Shown: one piece after another, positions 7,921 to 15,810 of the stretch | Layout: each line of letters begins with the position of its first letter | Numbering within the stretch: the stretch's first letter is position 1 | From: Hyphomicrobiales bacterium | GTDB taxonomy: Bacteria; Pseudomonadota; Alphaproteobacteria; Rhizobiales; Xanthobacteraceae | Reading direction: 5' to 3' | Length of the DNA: 34,030 nt | Assembly (NCBI GenBank): GCA_009377695.1 | Contig: WHTP01000065.1 | Span: 1 to 34,030 of the forward strand | Translations under genes and position numbers: made by a program | Notes under the pieces: model-generated | Databases searched by the model: none | The model's input: the letters and a program-made list of their open reading frames with translations, nothing else | What the model was told of the DNA's origin: nothing

Positions 7921-8982
7921 TCACCGCGGCCTGAACAGCTCCTGGAAGCGGCGTTGCCAGACCTTCTCTTCTTCGGGTTTCAGCAGCACGGGAATGACCT
8001 TTTTCTTCCGGAGCATCGCGATCGTGCCGGGCGGATTGTCGGCGACATCGCTGCGCGTCGGCAGGCGGCCGAACTTGGCGATGAACTGCTGCGCCTCCTG
8101 GCTGAGCATGAAATTCGCCGCAAGCTTTGCGGCGTTCGGATTGGGTGCCAGCGCGCTCACACCGACCTGACCGAACATCAGTGCGACCGGGTCCATTGCC
8201 CATACGCCGATCGGGCCGCCGGCGAGCTTCACGTTCATCGAGAGATTGACGTAGTTATTCAGCGAGATCGCATATTCGCCGGCGCCGGTCGCGCGCGCCA
8301 TCGCGAGATGGCCGTCGGTGACGACCGGCTTGAGCGTCGAGACGATGCCCTTGATGATCTCGGTGGCGCGTTTCTCACCGTAGTGCTCGAACATCGCCTT
8401 GAGCCATTCATTGTCGGTGCCGTCGATCGCGACGCGGTTCACCCATTGTTTGCGTGAGATGAAATCCTCATAGGTCTTTGGCAGTTCGGACGGCTGCACC
8501 AGCTTGGTGTTATAGGCGGGCGCGTTGTAGTTGGCGTACATGCCGTACCAGCGCCGGCCGGGATCGCGCGCATCCGGACTGAGCGCCTTCGCCTCCGACG
8601 GGTCGATCTGCGCCAGCATCGCAGGCGGCACTTTGTTGATGGTGGTCGTCTGCAGGATGTCCCACGTCTTCTGCTTGGCACGGAATTCGATCGCAATGCG
8701 GCTCATCAACGGCGTGTCGGCGGCGCGCACATAATTGACCTTGATGCCGGTCGCATCCGTGAAAATCTTGAACAGCGGCAGGCCTTCCCGCTCGTTCATG
8801 GACGAATAAACGACCAGCGGGCCTTCCTTCTGGGCGGCGGCGAGCAGCGTCGGGTCAAGCCACGGGCGTTTCGCATCTCGTTTCGCATCCTCGCCGGCGG
8901 CCGATGCCAAACCGAGCGACAAGGCAAACGCGGCGAGCGCGCCCAGCCGACATGAGGTCTTGAGAAGTCCAGCCACCATCAT
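7921..8982 (-). CDS. ABC importer substrate-binding protein 1
   Basis: A 353-residue periplasmic binding protein of the FbpA-like extracellular solute-binding family. The N-terminus is a Sec signal peptide (hydrophobic LGALAAFALSLGLASA, cleavage about 28-30). The mature part opens with the family-like DPTLLAAAQKEGPLVVYSSM and has conserved NEREGLPLFKIF, YANYNAPAYNTK and GAGEYAISLNNY segments. It is clearly paralogous to the protein at 9166-10239. GGAGG directly abuts the ATG at 8982, so real initiation may be at ATG 8979 or GTG 8976; the signal peptide is unaffected. It delivers substrate to the double permease encoded next. Confidence 0.92.
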   Translation of the reverse strand: MMVAGLLKTSCRLGALAAFALSLGLASAAGEDAKRDAKRPWLDPTLLAAAQKEGPLVVYSSMNEREGLPLFKIFTDATGIKVNYVRAADTPLMSRIAIEFRAKQKTWDILQTTTINKVPPAMLAQIDPSEAKALSPDARDPGRRWYGMYANYNAPAYNTKLVQPSELPKTYEDFISRKQWVNRVAIDGTDNEWLKAMFEHYGEKRATEIIKGIVSTLKPVVTDGHLAMARATGAGEYAISLNNYVNLSMNVKLAGGPIGVWAMDPVALMFGQVGVSALAPNPNAAKLAANFMLSQEAQQFIAKFGRLPTRSDVADNPPGTIAMLRKKKVIPVLLKPEEEKVWQRRFQELFRPR

Positions 8983-9070
8983 CCTCCCTGGCGAACGAAC
9001 CGCTTAACAATCGGCGGCGACGCCCCATGGCAATTTTTTGACTTCGGCCGCCTTGGGCGGTCGCCGGATC

Positions 9071-9098
9071 ACCATAACAAAGGCGGTCCAATTGACAA
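9071..9098 (-). promoter_or_regulatory. Candidate promoter of binding protein 1
   Basis: On the minus strand TTGTCA (9093-9098) is followed after 16 bp by TATGGT (9071-9076). The predicted start lies about 80 nt upstream of the binding-protein-1 gene, in the 183-nt gap between the two paralogous binding proteins, so gene 1 and the transporter could be expressed separately from gene 2. Confidence 0.42.
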
Positions 9099-9165
9099 AT
9101 GGTCACATCGTCGCCGGCCGTTACAGCACCGGCGAACGGGGCCGGAGGATGAGGGCGGAGCGGCA

Positions 9166-10239
9166 TCACCGCGGCTTGAACAGCGCGTTGAACGTTTGCT
9201 GCCATTTCCGTTCGTCCTCCGGCCGGAACAGCGTCGTCACGACGGTCTTCGCATGCAGGCGCTCGATGGTGCCGGGCGGATTGGACTCCACGTCGCTCCG
9301 CGTCGGCAGGCGGCCGAACTTCGCCAGGTGCCCTTGGCCGTCCCGACTAAGCAGGAAGTTGGCGGCGAGCCGCGCCGCGTTCGGATTCTTCGCCTTGGCG
9401 TTGACGGCGACGCCGGCAAAGAACAGCACCACCGGATCGAGCGGGACAATCTCGATCGGGCCGCCGGCGAGCTTCACATTGTTCGACAGCATGACGTAGT
9501 TATTGAGCGAGATCGCGTATTCGCCGGCGCCGACCGAGCGGGCGAGGGCGAGATGCCCATCGGTGATCACCGGTTTGAGCGTGCCGACCATGCTCTTGAT
9601 GATCTTCGTGGCTTTGGCCTCGCCGTAGTGCTGAAAGAAGCCCTTGAGCCAATCGGCGTCGGTGCCGTCGATGGCGGTCTTGCCCGCCCATTCCTTGCGC
9701 TGCGCGAATTCCTCGTAGCTCTTCGGCAGCGCCGAGGCGCTGATCATCTTGGTGTTGTAGGCGGGCGTGTTGTAGTTGGCATAGACGCCGTGCCAGCGTC
9801 CATCGGGATCGCGCGCGGCCGGGATCAGGTGCTTCGCCTCCGGCGGCACGTAGCGCGCCAGCATGGTCTGCGGCAGCTTGTGGGCAGCGGTCGAGAAGAT
9901 CGCGTCGAAGGAGTTCTGGCCGGCGCGCGCCTCGATCATCGAACGCGACACCAGCATGCCGTCGCCGGCCCGGATGTAGTGCACCTTGATGCCGGTCGCG
10001 TGCTCGAAGATCTTGAACAACGGCAGGCCTTCGCGCTCGTTGGTCGAAGTGTAGACAACGACCGGGCCTTCGCGCTTGGCCGCCTCCAGCAAACTCGTGT
10101 CGAGCCAGGAGCGAGGCTGCTGCGTGGAGGGCGGAGCCTCGCTGAACCCCGGCGACAGACCGGCCAGCAGGGAAATCGCGATGACGACTGCACCCGAGAA
10201 TCGGGGCGCACGCCCGACGGCTGCGAAAAGCTCGCCCAA
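9166..10239 (-). CDS. ABC importer substrate-binding protein 2 (paralogue)
   Basis: A 357-residue periplasmic binding protein related along its whole length to the one at 7921-8982. Shared blocks include NEREGLPLFKIF, ATGIKV, YANYN-PAYNTK, AIDGTD-WLK, LKPV-TDGHLA-AR, GAGEYAISLNNYV and KFGRLPTRSDV-NPPGTI. A signal peptide covers about residues 1-33 (VVIAISLLAGLSPGFSEA). The start is a TTG at 10239, supported by GGGAGG with a 5-nt spacer. It is the first gene of the minus-strand transporter cluster and is divergent from the reductase at 10406. The pocket-facing region differs (DTPLMSRIAIEF in copy 1, DGMLVSRSMIEA here), so it may bind a different ligand for the same permease. Confidence 0.9.
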   Translation of the reverse strand: MGELFAAVGRAPRFSGAVVIAISLLAGLSPGFSEAPPSTQQPRSWLDTSLLEAAKREGPVVVYTSTNEREGLPLFKIFEHATGIKVHYIRAGDGMLVSRSMIEARAGQNSFDAIFSTAAHKLPQTMLARYVPPEAKHLIPAARDPDGRWHGVYANYNTPAYNTKMISASALPKSYEEFAQRKEWAGKTAIDGTDADWLKGFFQHYGEAKATKIIKSMVGTLKPVITDGHLALARSVGAGEYAISLNNYVMLSNNVKLAGGPIEIVPLDPVVLFFAGVAVNAKAKNPNAARLAANFLLSRDGQGHLAKFGRLPTRSDVESNPPGTIERLHAKTVVTTLFRPEDERKWQQTFNALFKPR

Positions 10240-10405
10240 GGCTTCCTCCCGTTTTTTTGTTCCGGCAGCATAGCTCGCCTGGCAAGCCCGACAAACGGCT
10301 ACTTTGCCGCTGCCGTGCGCACGCAGCGGGCCTCTCGGGTTGCGAACACCGTGCCCCGCCGACTATCTATGCGGCGAGAACCCCCGCCCAGGAGCCGACG
10401 ACACC

Positions 10406-11403
10406 GTGGATTCCGTGATTGAGACCTCGAAGGTGACTGCGCCGGCAACGCGTGCATCCGATGCCTTGATCGAGGTCCGCCTCACCGCGATCCGCTATGC
10501 CGCACGTGACACTTGTCTGTTCGAGTTCCAGAGTATCGACGGGCGCCCATTGCCCGGCTACGAGCCCGGCGCCCATATCGACCTGCACCTGCCCTCAGGG
10601 CTGTTGCGCAACTACTCGCTCACCGCCGCGGATCCGGAACCGTCGACCTATACGGTCGGCATCAAGCGCGATCCAGCGAGCCGCGGCGGCTCGCGCTTCA
10701 TCCATGACGAATTGCGCGTCGGCACCACGCTGAAGATCGGAGGTCCTCGCAATAACTTTCGGCTGCGCGACGATGCGCCCCACACCGTCCTCATCGCCGG
10801 TGGGATCGGGATCACGCCGATGTGGTGCATGGTGCAAAGGCTCAAGCGCTCGGGCGCGACTGGCGGCTGCATTATGCCTGCCGCTCGCGCGACGACATGG
10901 CCTTCCGGCAGGAGCTTGAACGCATGCCGCAGGCCGCGCTGCATTTCGACGACGAGAGCGGCGGCACATTCCTCGATGTCGCGGCGATCGTCACAGGCGC
11001 ACCCCAGGACGCGCACCTCTATTGCTGCGGCCCCGCGCCGATGCTGCAGGCGTTCGAGGCTGCGATCAAGGATTGGCCGCGCGAGCAGGTGCATGTCGAA
11101 TATTTCACGGCCAAGGAACTGCCGCCCGCGAAGAAAGGCGGCTTCACCGTGGCGCTTGCACGCTCCGGAGTCGAATATTTCATTCCCGAAGGCGAGACCA
11201 TCCTCAACGTGCTGCTCGATGCGGGCGTCGACCTCGACTACTCCTGCGAGCTTGGCATCTGTGGCGCCTGCGAGCAGCGCGTGATCTCGGGCATCCCGGA
11301 ACACCGCGATTCGATCCTCAGTGAAGAGGAGCAGGCTGAGAACACCCGCGTGATGATCTGCTGCGCCGGCTGCAAGACCGAGCGGCTGGTGCTGGATTTG
11401 TGA
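10406..11403 (+). pseudogene. Oxygenase reductase (PDR/VanB type), frameshifted
   Basis: An NAD(P)H:ferredoxin reductase of the phthalate-dioxygenase-reductase class (flavin domain, NAD domain, C-terminal plant-type [2Fe-2S] ferredoxin). The first frame (10406 to about 10846) encodes the flavin motif RNYSLT and the nucleotide loop AGGIGITPM. The second (about 10846 to 11403) continues LGRDWRLHYACRSRDDMAF and ends in the ferredoxin CELGICGACEQR. Inserting one base next to 10846 joins the frames exactly as relatives read, giving about 332 residues, normal for the family. So this is a one-base deletion: a real inactivation or a sequencing error. GTG 10406 is preceded by AGGAG. Its usual partner, a Rieske oxygenase alpha subunit, is absent from the window. 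Confidence 0.85.
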
Positions 11404-11445
11404 GGCCACGCGTGTGGTCGTGCCGCGGGGAAGGCGATTGTTGAT

Positions 11446-11610
11446 GCGCCCTCTCCCCCTGAGGGAGAGGGCTCAAGAAAGAATCCACGAGCACTAATTG
11501 GGTGAGGGGGTCTCTTCGTCAAAAGCGCTTCTTGCGAAGAGGCCCCCTCGCCCAATCCGAGTGCGCTGACGTCGTGGAGTTGCCCTCTCCCTCAAGGGGA
11601 GAGGGCGCAA
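11446..11610. repeat. R1 composite element with nested hairpin
   Basis: A nested, symmetric element. Outer hairpins lie at 11448-11472 (GCCCTCTCCC / GGGAGAGGGC) and 11582-11606 (same arms). Between them is a 22-bp imperfect stem, 11497-11518 with 11535-11556 (ATTGGGTGAGGGGG... pairing with ...CCCCCTCGCCCAAT), with two mismatches. It fills most of the convergent gap between the reductase and cytochrome c genes. Confidence 0.82.
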
Positions 11611-11648
11611 TAGCTGCGGCCGCACTCGTGGCTTCAACCAGGTAAGAG

Positions 11649-11677
11649 CGGCCCGGCATCGCGCCGGGCCGTTGTTG
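11649..11677 (-). terminator. Hairpin downstream of the cytochrome c gene
   Basis: A perfect 9-bp GC stem, CGGCCCGGC (11649-11657) and GCCGGGCCG (11663-11671), with a 5-nt loop, 22 nt beyond the cytochrome stop. On the plus strand TTGTTG follows; on the minus strand only a weak CTCTTA. It is plausibly a bidirectional terminator. Confidence 0.5.
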
Positions 11678-11692
11678 CATCGCGTGTGTCCG

Positions 11693-12040
11693 CTACTGAT
11701 TGAGCAGCGGGATCGATTTCGGATCGGCCGGCTTCGGGATCGATGTCAGATAGGCGTGGATCTCTTTCAGATCAGCCTCCGGCAAGACCGCTTCGCGATA
11801 GGGCGGCATCGCCCGATTGCTGTTACGGACGAAGCTGGACATGGCTTCGACCGGCATCACGTTTGGTGCGAGGGCGGGACCGGCAACGCCGCCCTGCCCC
11901 ACGAAGCCGTGACACTGCCAGCAACCGTTCTTCACGAAGAGCTGCTTGCCCTTCTCCGAGGCCGACGCGCCGGCGCCGAACCCGAGGACCAAGCCGGCGG
12001 CAATCGCCGCCAGGGCGAACCGACTGGAAACAACACGCAT
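11693..12040 (-). CDS. Secreted mono-heme c-type cytochrome
   Basis: A 115-residue periplasmic class I cytochrome c. A Sec signal peptide covers residues about 1-28 (LAAIAAGLVLGFGAGASAS). Heme is attached at C40-x2-C43-H44 (GCWQCHG). The distal Met ligand is probably M78 in the typical RAMPPY motif before the C-terminal helix (LPEADLKEIHAYLTSIP). The start at 12040 is preceded by GGGGAG. It lies 14 nt downstream of a Tat-exported ThDP enzyme on the same strand, so the two are almost certainly co-transcribed and act in the same compartment. The likely role is to accept electrons from that enzyme and pass them to the respiratory chain; this is inferred from context. Confidence 0.92.
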   Translation of the reverse strand: MRVVSSRFALAAIAAGLVLGFGAGASASEKGKQLFVKNGCWQCHGFVGQGGVAGPALAPNVMPVEAMSSFVRNSNRAMPPYREAVLPEADLKEIHAYLTSIPKPADPKSIPLLNQ

Positions 12041-12054
12041 TGACAATCTCCCCG

Positions 12055-14028
12055 TTACCGCGGCTGCGTCCACACGTCGATCAGCGCGGGCTCGCCCGCC
12101 TGCACGACCTGCACAGCCTTCTTGAGCACCGAACCGAGCTCGGCTGGATCCTTCAGCGGGCCCGCCGACCACCAGCCCATCGACTTCGCGAGGCTCGCGT
12201 AGTCGACGTCCGGCCCCTCGATCGACGTGCCGATCGGACCCATGGTCTTGCCCAGCGAAGCAACACGATTGCGGCGGTTGGAGAGCCGCTGCACGTGCAT
12301 GACCTCCTGATGGTAACCGCGGTTGTTGTGCATCACGCTGAGCAACGGGATGTTGTGATGCGCGGCAGTCCAGAGCGCACTCGGCGTGAACATCAGGTCG
12401 CCGTCCGACTGGATCGACACCGAGAAGCGGCCGAGCGAATTGTTGCCGTGGGCGGCGCCGATCGAAGCCGGAGCGCCGTATCCGAGACCGGCCGCGCCCG
12501 AGCCGCCGATCCATCGATAATGCTTGTCCATCGGCATCAACCGATGCTGCCAGCCGCTCACGCCGTTGCTGGCGTTGACCAGCGCCCAATCGAGGTCCTT
12601 GACCGCGCCGTAGATTTCGGAGACCAGTCGCGCCGTCGAGACCGGGCCGGCATCCCAGCCAAGCGCCGCCGCCTGGCGGGACCGTTCCCGTGCCTGGGCA
12701 TAGGCCTTGCGCAGGGCCGCGCCGCGCTGCTCGAAGACGGTGCGGCGCTCGCTGGTGATCGCCGACTTGACGAAATCGATCAGCAGCGGCAGCGACGCTT
12801 GGGCGTCGGCCGGCATCAGGATGTCGACCGGCTGGAAGCGCTGGAAGTCCTGCAAGTTGGACTTGGTGTTGAGCTCGACGCTGTTGATGTGGATCAGCTT
12901 GGTATCCTGCTTCATCCGCGTTTCGTTGATGCCATGACCATCGTGGTCGCCGTTGTCCACCCAGCCATTCACGGTGGCCCAGAAGTCGGTGAGCTCGAGA
13001 CCAAGGATCACGTCGGCGTTACGGATGAGTGACGCCGCATTGCCGGCACGCAAATGATGCGTATTGGGGAAGTTCATCCGATTCGGGCGGTTCACCACCG
13101 GCGCCTGGATCAGCTCGGCGAGCTGAACCAGTGAATCGATACCGGCTTGCGTGCGTGCGCAACGGTCGGCAATGATGACCGGGTTTTGCGCATTGACCAG
13201 GAGCTTGGCGACCTCGCGCAGCGCCGCCGGATCGGCATGCGGTGGAGACGCCGCGATATACTTCGGCGTGTAGAGGCTCTTGGCGTCCTTGATGCCTTCC
13301 TGCTGAACGCCGGCGTCGAGCGCGATCATGACCGGCCCATGGGGCGGCGTCATCGCGTACTTATAGGCGCGCACAAACGACTGCGCGAAGTGCTGCAGCG
13401 ACACCGGCTGGTCGTCCCACTTGGTGAAGTCGCGCACCAGGGCGTTGATGTCCTGCGCGGAGTGCAGCGTCGGCACGCCCGGCGGACGCTTGGCGGCATC
13501 CAGGTCGGTGCCACCGACGAGAATAATCGGTACGCGGTCGGCCCACGCATTGTAGACCGCCATGCAGGCGTGCTGCAGGCCCACGGTGCCGTGCATCAGC
13601 GCCATCTGCGGCTTGCCGGTGGCCTTGAAGTAGCCGTGGCACATCGCCACCGACGATTCCTCATGCATGCACGTGATGAACTCAGGCATCTTGTTGCTGC
13701 CGTAGTTGATCATCGACTCGTGCAGCGCGCGGAAGCTCGATGCCGGGTTCGAATAGCAGTAGTCGATCTTCAACGACTTGATCACATCGACCATAAAGTC
13801 GGAATTCGGACGGCCGGTGATCTGCGTCGTGGGCTCGCGCAGATTTCCGGTCTCAGTCGCGATCTGATACGCGGTGGGCATCACCGCAGAGGGCAGCCGC
13901 TTGTTTGCAGCGGCACCGGGGCTCGCGGCCTGCGCACCGTTGGTGAGCGTGGTTGCTGCGCCGGCAACCGCAGCGCCGGCCAGGAATTTACGACGGTTTA
14001 CGTCAAGACGCGCATCTTTGCGTGCCAT
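12055..14028 (-). CDS. Tat-exported thiamine-diphosphate-dependent enzyme
   Basis: A 657-residue protein with all three ThDP-enzyme modules (acetolactate synthase / pyruvate oxidase fold) behind a twin-arginine signal: NRRKFLAGAAVAGAA (11-25), cleavage near AQA-AS (34-35). The catalytic Glu of the PYR domain is E123 in MHEESSVAMCHGYFKATGKP. The central domain spans about 265-420. The PP-domain metal/diphosphate motif is DGD...NN (542-544 to 568-569), but the first Gly of canonical GDG is Ser (S541). ThDP enzymes are normally cytoplasmic. Tat export implies folding with cofactor before export, and the adjacent secreted cytochrome c suggests a periplasmic 2-oxoacid or aldehyde oxidation coupled to respiration. 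The reaction is not determinable from sequence. Confidence 0.9.
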   Translation of the reverse strand: MARKDARLDVNRRKFLAGAAVAGAATTLTNGAQAASPGAAANKRLPSAVMPTAYQIATETGNLREPTTQITGRPNSDFMVDVIKSLKIDYCYSNPASSFRALHESMINYGSNKMPEFITCMHEESSVAMCHGYFKATGKPQMALMHGTVGLQHACMAVYNAWADRVPIILVGGTDLDAAKRPPGVPTLHSAQDINALVRDFTKWDDQPVSLQHFAQSFVRAYKYAMTPPHGPVMIALDAGVQQEGIKDAKSLYTPKYIAASPPHADPAALREVAKLLVNAQNPVIIADRCARTQAGIDSLVQLAELIQAPVVNRPNRMNFPNTHHLRAGNAASLIRNADVILGLELTDFWATVNGWVDNGDHDGHGINETRMKQDTKLIHINSVELNTKSNLQDFQRFQPVDILMPADAQASLPLLIDFVKSAITSERRTVFEQRGAALRKAYAQARERSRQAAALGWDAGPVSTARLVSEIYGAVKDLDWALVNASNGVSGWQHRLMPMDKHYRWIGGSGAAGLGYGAPASIGAAHGNNSLGRFSVSIQSDGDLMFTPSALWTAAHHNIPLLSVMHNNRGYHQEVMHVQRLSNRRNRVASLGKTMGPIGTSIEGPDVDYASLAKSMGWWSAGPLKDPAELGSVLKKAVQVVQAGEPALIDVWTQPR

Positions 14029-14046
14029 TCCAGTCCTCCCTTGATG

Positions 14047-14072
14047 GTCACCGGCCTCATGGGAACGGTGAC
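14047..14072. promoter_or_regulatory. Inverted repeat in divergent promoter region
   Basis: GTCACCG (14047-14053) and CGGTGAC (14066-14072), arms separated by 12 nt, lie just upstream of the Tat-ThDP gene, in the 224-nt region shared with the divergent Bug receptor gene. It is a candidate operator; no regulator gene is adjacent. Confidence 0.35.
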
Positions 14073-14252
14073 TCCAAACGTATGGTTAATAGTAGCCCCG
14101 GTCCGGAACACTGGGAAGAACAATCGGCCGGCATCGAAAAAAATCCGCACGAACGACTGCTGGTATTCCATGCGTCGCCCCGTGACGCCGCGACCTATGG
14201 TCAAATGCGCCTGGTCTGTGATTGCATAGCGATTAGGAATAGAGGATCAGAT

Positions 14253-15302
14253 ATGCCATTCCGACCGTTGCTTTCCTCAGCGATCATTGCTGCTGCCGCC
14301 GTCATCGCAGCCAACCCTGCGCAAAGTCAGGATGCTGTTGAGCAGTTCTTCCGCGGCAAAACCGTCAATATCTCTGTCGGGTCATCCGCCGGCGGCGGCT
14401 ACGACACCTATGCACGACTGCTGGCACGCCATTTCGGCAAGCACATTCCGGGACAGCCGGCCATCGTCGTGCAGAACATGCCGGGCGCCGGCAGCAACAA
14501 GGCGGCGAGCTACATCTACAGCGTGGCGCCCAAGGACGGAACCGCGATCGGCGCGATTTTCCCAGGTGCGATCCTGCAGCCCCTGCTCAGCGACATCGCC
14601 GTCCAGCACGAACCCAACAAGTTCATCTATCTCGGCAGCGCCAACAGCGACGTCTATCATTGCTTCGTACGCAGCGACGCACCCACCAGGAGCTTCCGCG
14701 ATGCGCTGGAGCGCGAGGTGATCCTGGGCGCGAGCAACCAGGGCGGCACAACGCGCGATTTGCCGGCCATGATGAACAATCTCGCTGGTGCAAAATTTCG
14801 CATCGTCACCGGCTATGCCGGCAGCAAGGAGATCGGGCTCGCGGTCGAGCGAAGCGAAGTGCATGGCGCCTGCGGCATCGGCTGGACCGGGTTCACGACG
14901 ATTTACCCGCACTGGTTCAAGAAGAAGCTCGTGACCATGACGCTCCAGCTTTCAACTAAGGGCCACGCCGAGCTCAATGCGATGAAGGTGCCGCTTGCGA
15001 CCGAATTCGCGCGGACCAAGGAAGATCGCCAGGCGATGGAATTGGTGCTGAGCCAGGGCGTGTTTGGGCGTCCATTCGTGCTGCCGCCCGGCGTGCCGCA
15101 GGAGCGCGCCGACGCGTTGCGCAAGGCGTTCGTCGCCGCCATGACCGATCCGGCGCTTATCGCAGACGCGAAGAAGGCGAACCTCGATATCGAAGCGATG
15201 TCCGGCAGCGATCTGCAGAGCTTGATTGCGTCATTGTACGCGTTGCCGGCGAGCACCGTCGAGAAGGCGAAGCAATCGCTGATCTACAAGTCCGTACGTT
15301 AG
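14253..15302 (+). CDS. Bug-family (TctC-like) tricarboxylate/organic acid receptor
   Basis: A 349-residue periplasmic binding protein of the Bordetella uptake gene family. A signal peptide covers residues 1-25 (SSAIIAAAAVIAANPAQSQ). Family blocks are GKTVNISVGSSAGGGYDTYARLLARHFGKHIPG and VVQNMPGAGSNKAASYIY. It is about 25 residues longer than the two Bug proteins at 21673-23714 and diverges in the C-terminal half, so it may have a different ligand. GAGG precedes the ATG at 14253. No TctA/TctB membrane components occur in the window. It is transcribed divergently from the Tat-ThDP enzyme and cytochrome, which invites the idea that it senses or captures their substrate. That link is positional only. 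Confidence 0.9.
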   Translation: MPFRPLLSSAIIAAAAVIAANPAQSQDAVEQFFRGKTVNISVGSSAGGGYDTYARLLARHFGKHIPGQPAIVVQNMPGAGSNKAASYIYSVAPKDGTAIGAIFPGAILQPLLSDIAVQHEPNKFIYLGSANSDVYHCFVRSDAPTRSFRDALEREVILGASNQGGTTRDLPAMMNNLAGAKFRIVTGYAGSKEIGLAVERSEVHGACGIGWTGFTTIYPHWFKKKLVTMTLQLSTKGHAELNAMKVPLATEFARTKEDRQAMELVLSQGVFGRPFVLPPGVPQERADALRKAFVAAMTDPALIADAKKANLDIEAMSGSDLQSLIASLYALPASTVEKAKQSLIYKSVR

Positions 15303-15328
15303 GCACACAGGTCAGCAGATCGGCACGG

Positions 15329-15361
15329 AGGCCCCGGGGTGAACCCCGGGGCCTTGTCGTT
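15329..15361 (+). terminator. Terminator after the Bug receptor gene
   Basis: A perfect 11-bp stem, AGGCCCCGGGG (15329-15339) and CCCCGGGGCCT (15344-15354), with a TGAA loop, followed by TGTCGTT. The stem is strong but the U-tract is weak. It lies 26 nt after the stop codon. Confidence 0.75.
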
Positions 15362-15404
15362 CCATCAGATGTCGCTCGACAATCCGCCGAACAAGCGATT
15401 GTCG

Positions 15405-15710
15405 TTAGTCATCGTCACGGTTCGGTGGGACCCGGGCGAGCTCATTGCGAATGAACGGATCCGGATCCGAGCCGATGTAATTGCCCTGCGTGTCGTACAC
15501 GTCGTAGGCCGGATTGGGCGAATGCACCCGGCCATCCATGCTCTGCGCGCGTGCAAGATTGCGCTGCTGCTGGGCGGTCAGTGGCCTCTGCTGGGCGTAC
15601 GCGCCGAATGCCCGGTTGTCCCACCTGGCACCGTAGTACTGCGCTGATGCCGACGAGCCCGTCGAAACGACGGCAACGAGGGCCGTAGTAGCAGCAAGAA
15701 GAGTTTTCAT
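15405..15710 (-). CDS. Small secreted protein with DPDP tail (A)
   Basis: A 101-residue protein of unknown function. Residues 1-24 are a clear Sec signal peptide (KTLLAATTALVAVVSTGSSASA, before QYYGARW). The mature part is hydrophilic, with a Gln-rich stretch (YAQQRPLTAQQQRNLARAQ) and ends YDVYDTQGNYIGSDPDPFIRNELAR. The GxDPDPxxR tail is shared with the two small proteins at 16069 and 16377. The start at 15710 has GGAG upstream; an in-frame ATG at 15725 is the alternative. An inverted repeat (15760-15780) lies 50 nt upstream. It is probably periplasmic; I know of no assigned function. Confidence 0.82.
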   Translation of the reverse strand: MKTLLAATTALVAVVSTGSSASAQYYGARWDNRAFGAYAQQRPLTAQQQRNLARAQSMDGRVHSPNPAYDVYDTQGNYIGSDPDPFIRNELARVPPNRDDD

Positions 15711-15759
15711 GACTTGCGTCTCCATCGTGGTTTCAGGCGCCCTTCCTTGCCGTTCCCTT

Positions 15760-15780
15760 GATCGCACTAACACTGCGATC
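15760..15780. promoter_or_regulatory. Inverted repeat upstream of small protein A
   Basis: GATCGCA (15760-15766) and TGCGATC (15774-15780), 7-nt arms with a 7-nt spacer, centred 60 nt before the start of the gene at 15405-15710. It is a candidate regulator-binding site. Confidence 0.4.
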
Positions 15781-15810
15781 GGCCGGAAGTTGGTGATCGA
15801 CACCCCTTCA

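Noticed and set aside
7763-8203. Longer N-terminus for the ABC permease
   Set aside because: It would overlap the binding-protein gene and an R3 repeat; AGGAGG supports GTG 7762.
10840-10860. Programmed ribosomal frameshift in the reductase
   Set aside because: There is no slippery heptamer and no such mechanism is known for this family; a one-base deletion is simpler.
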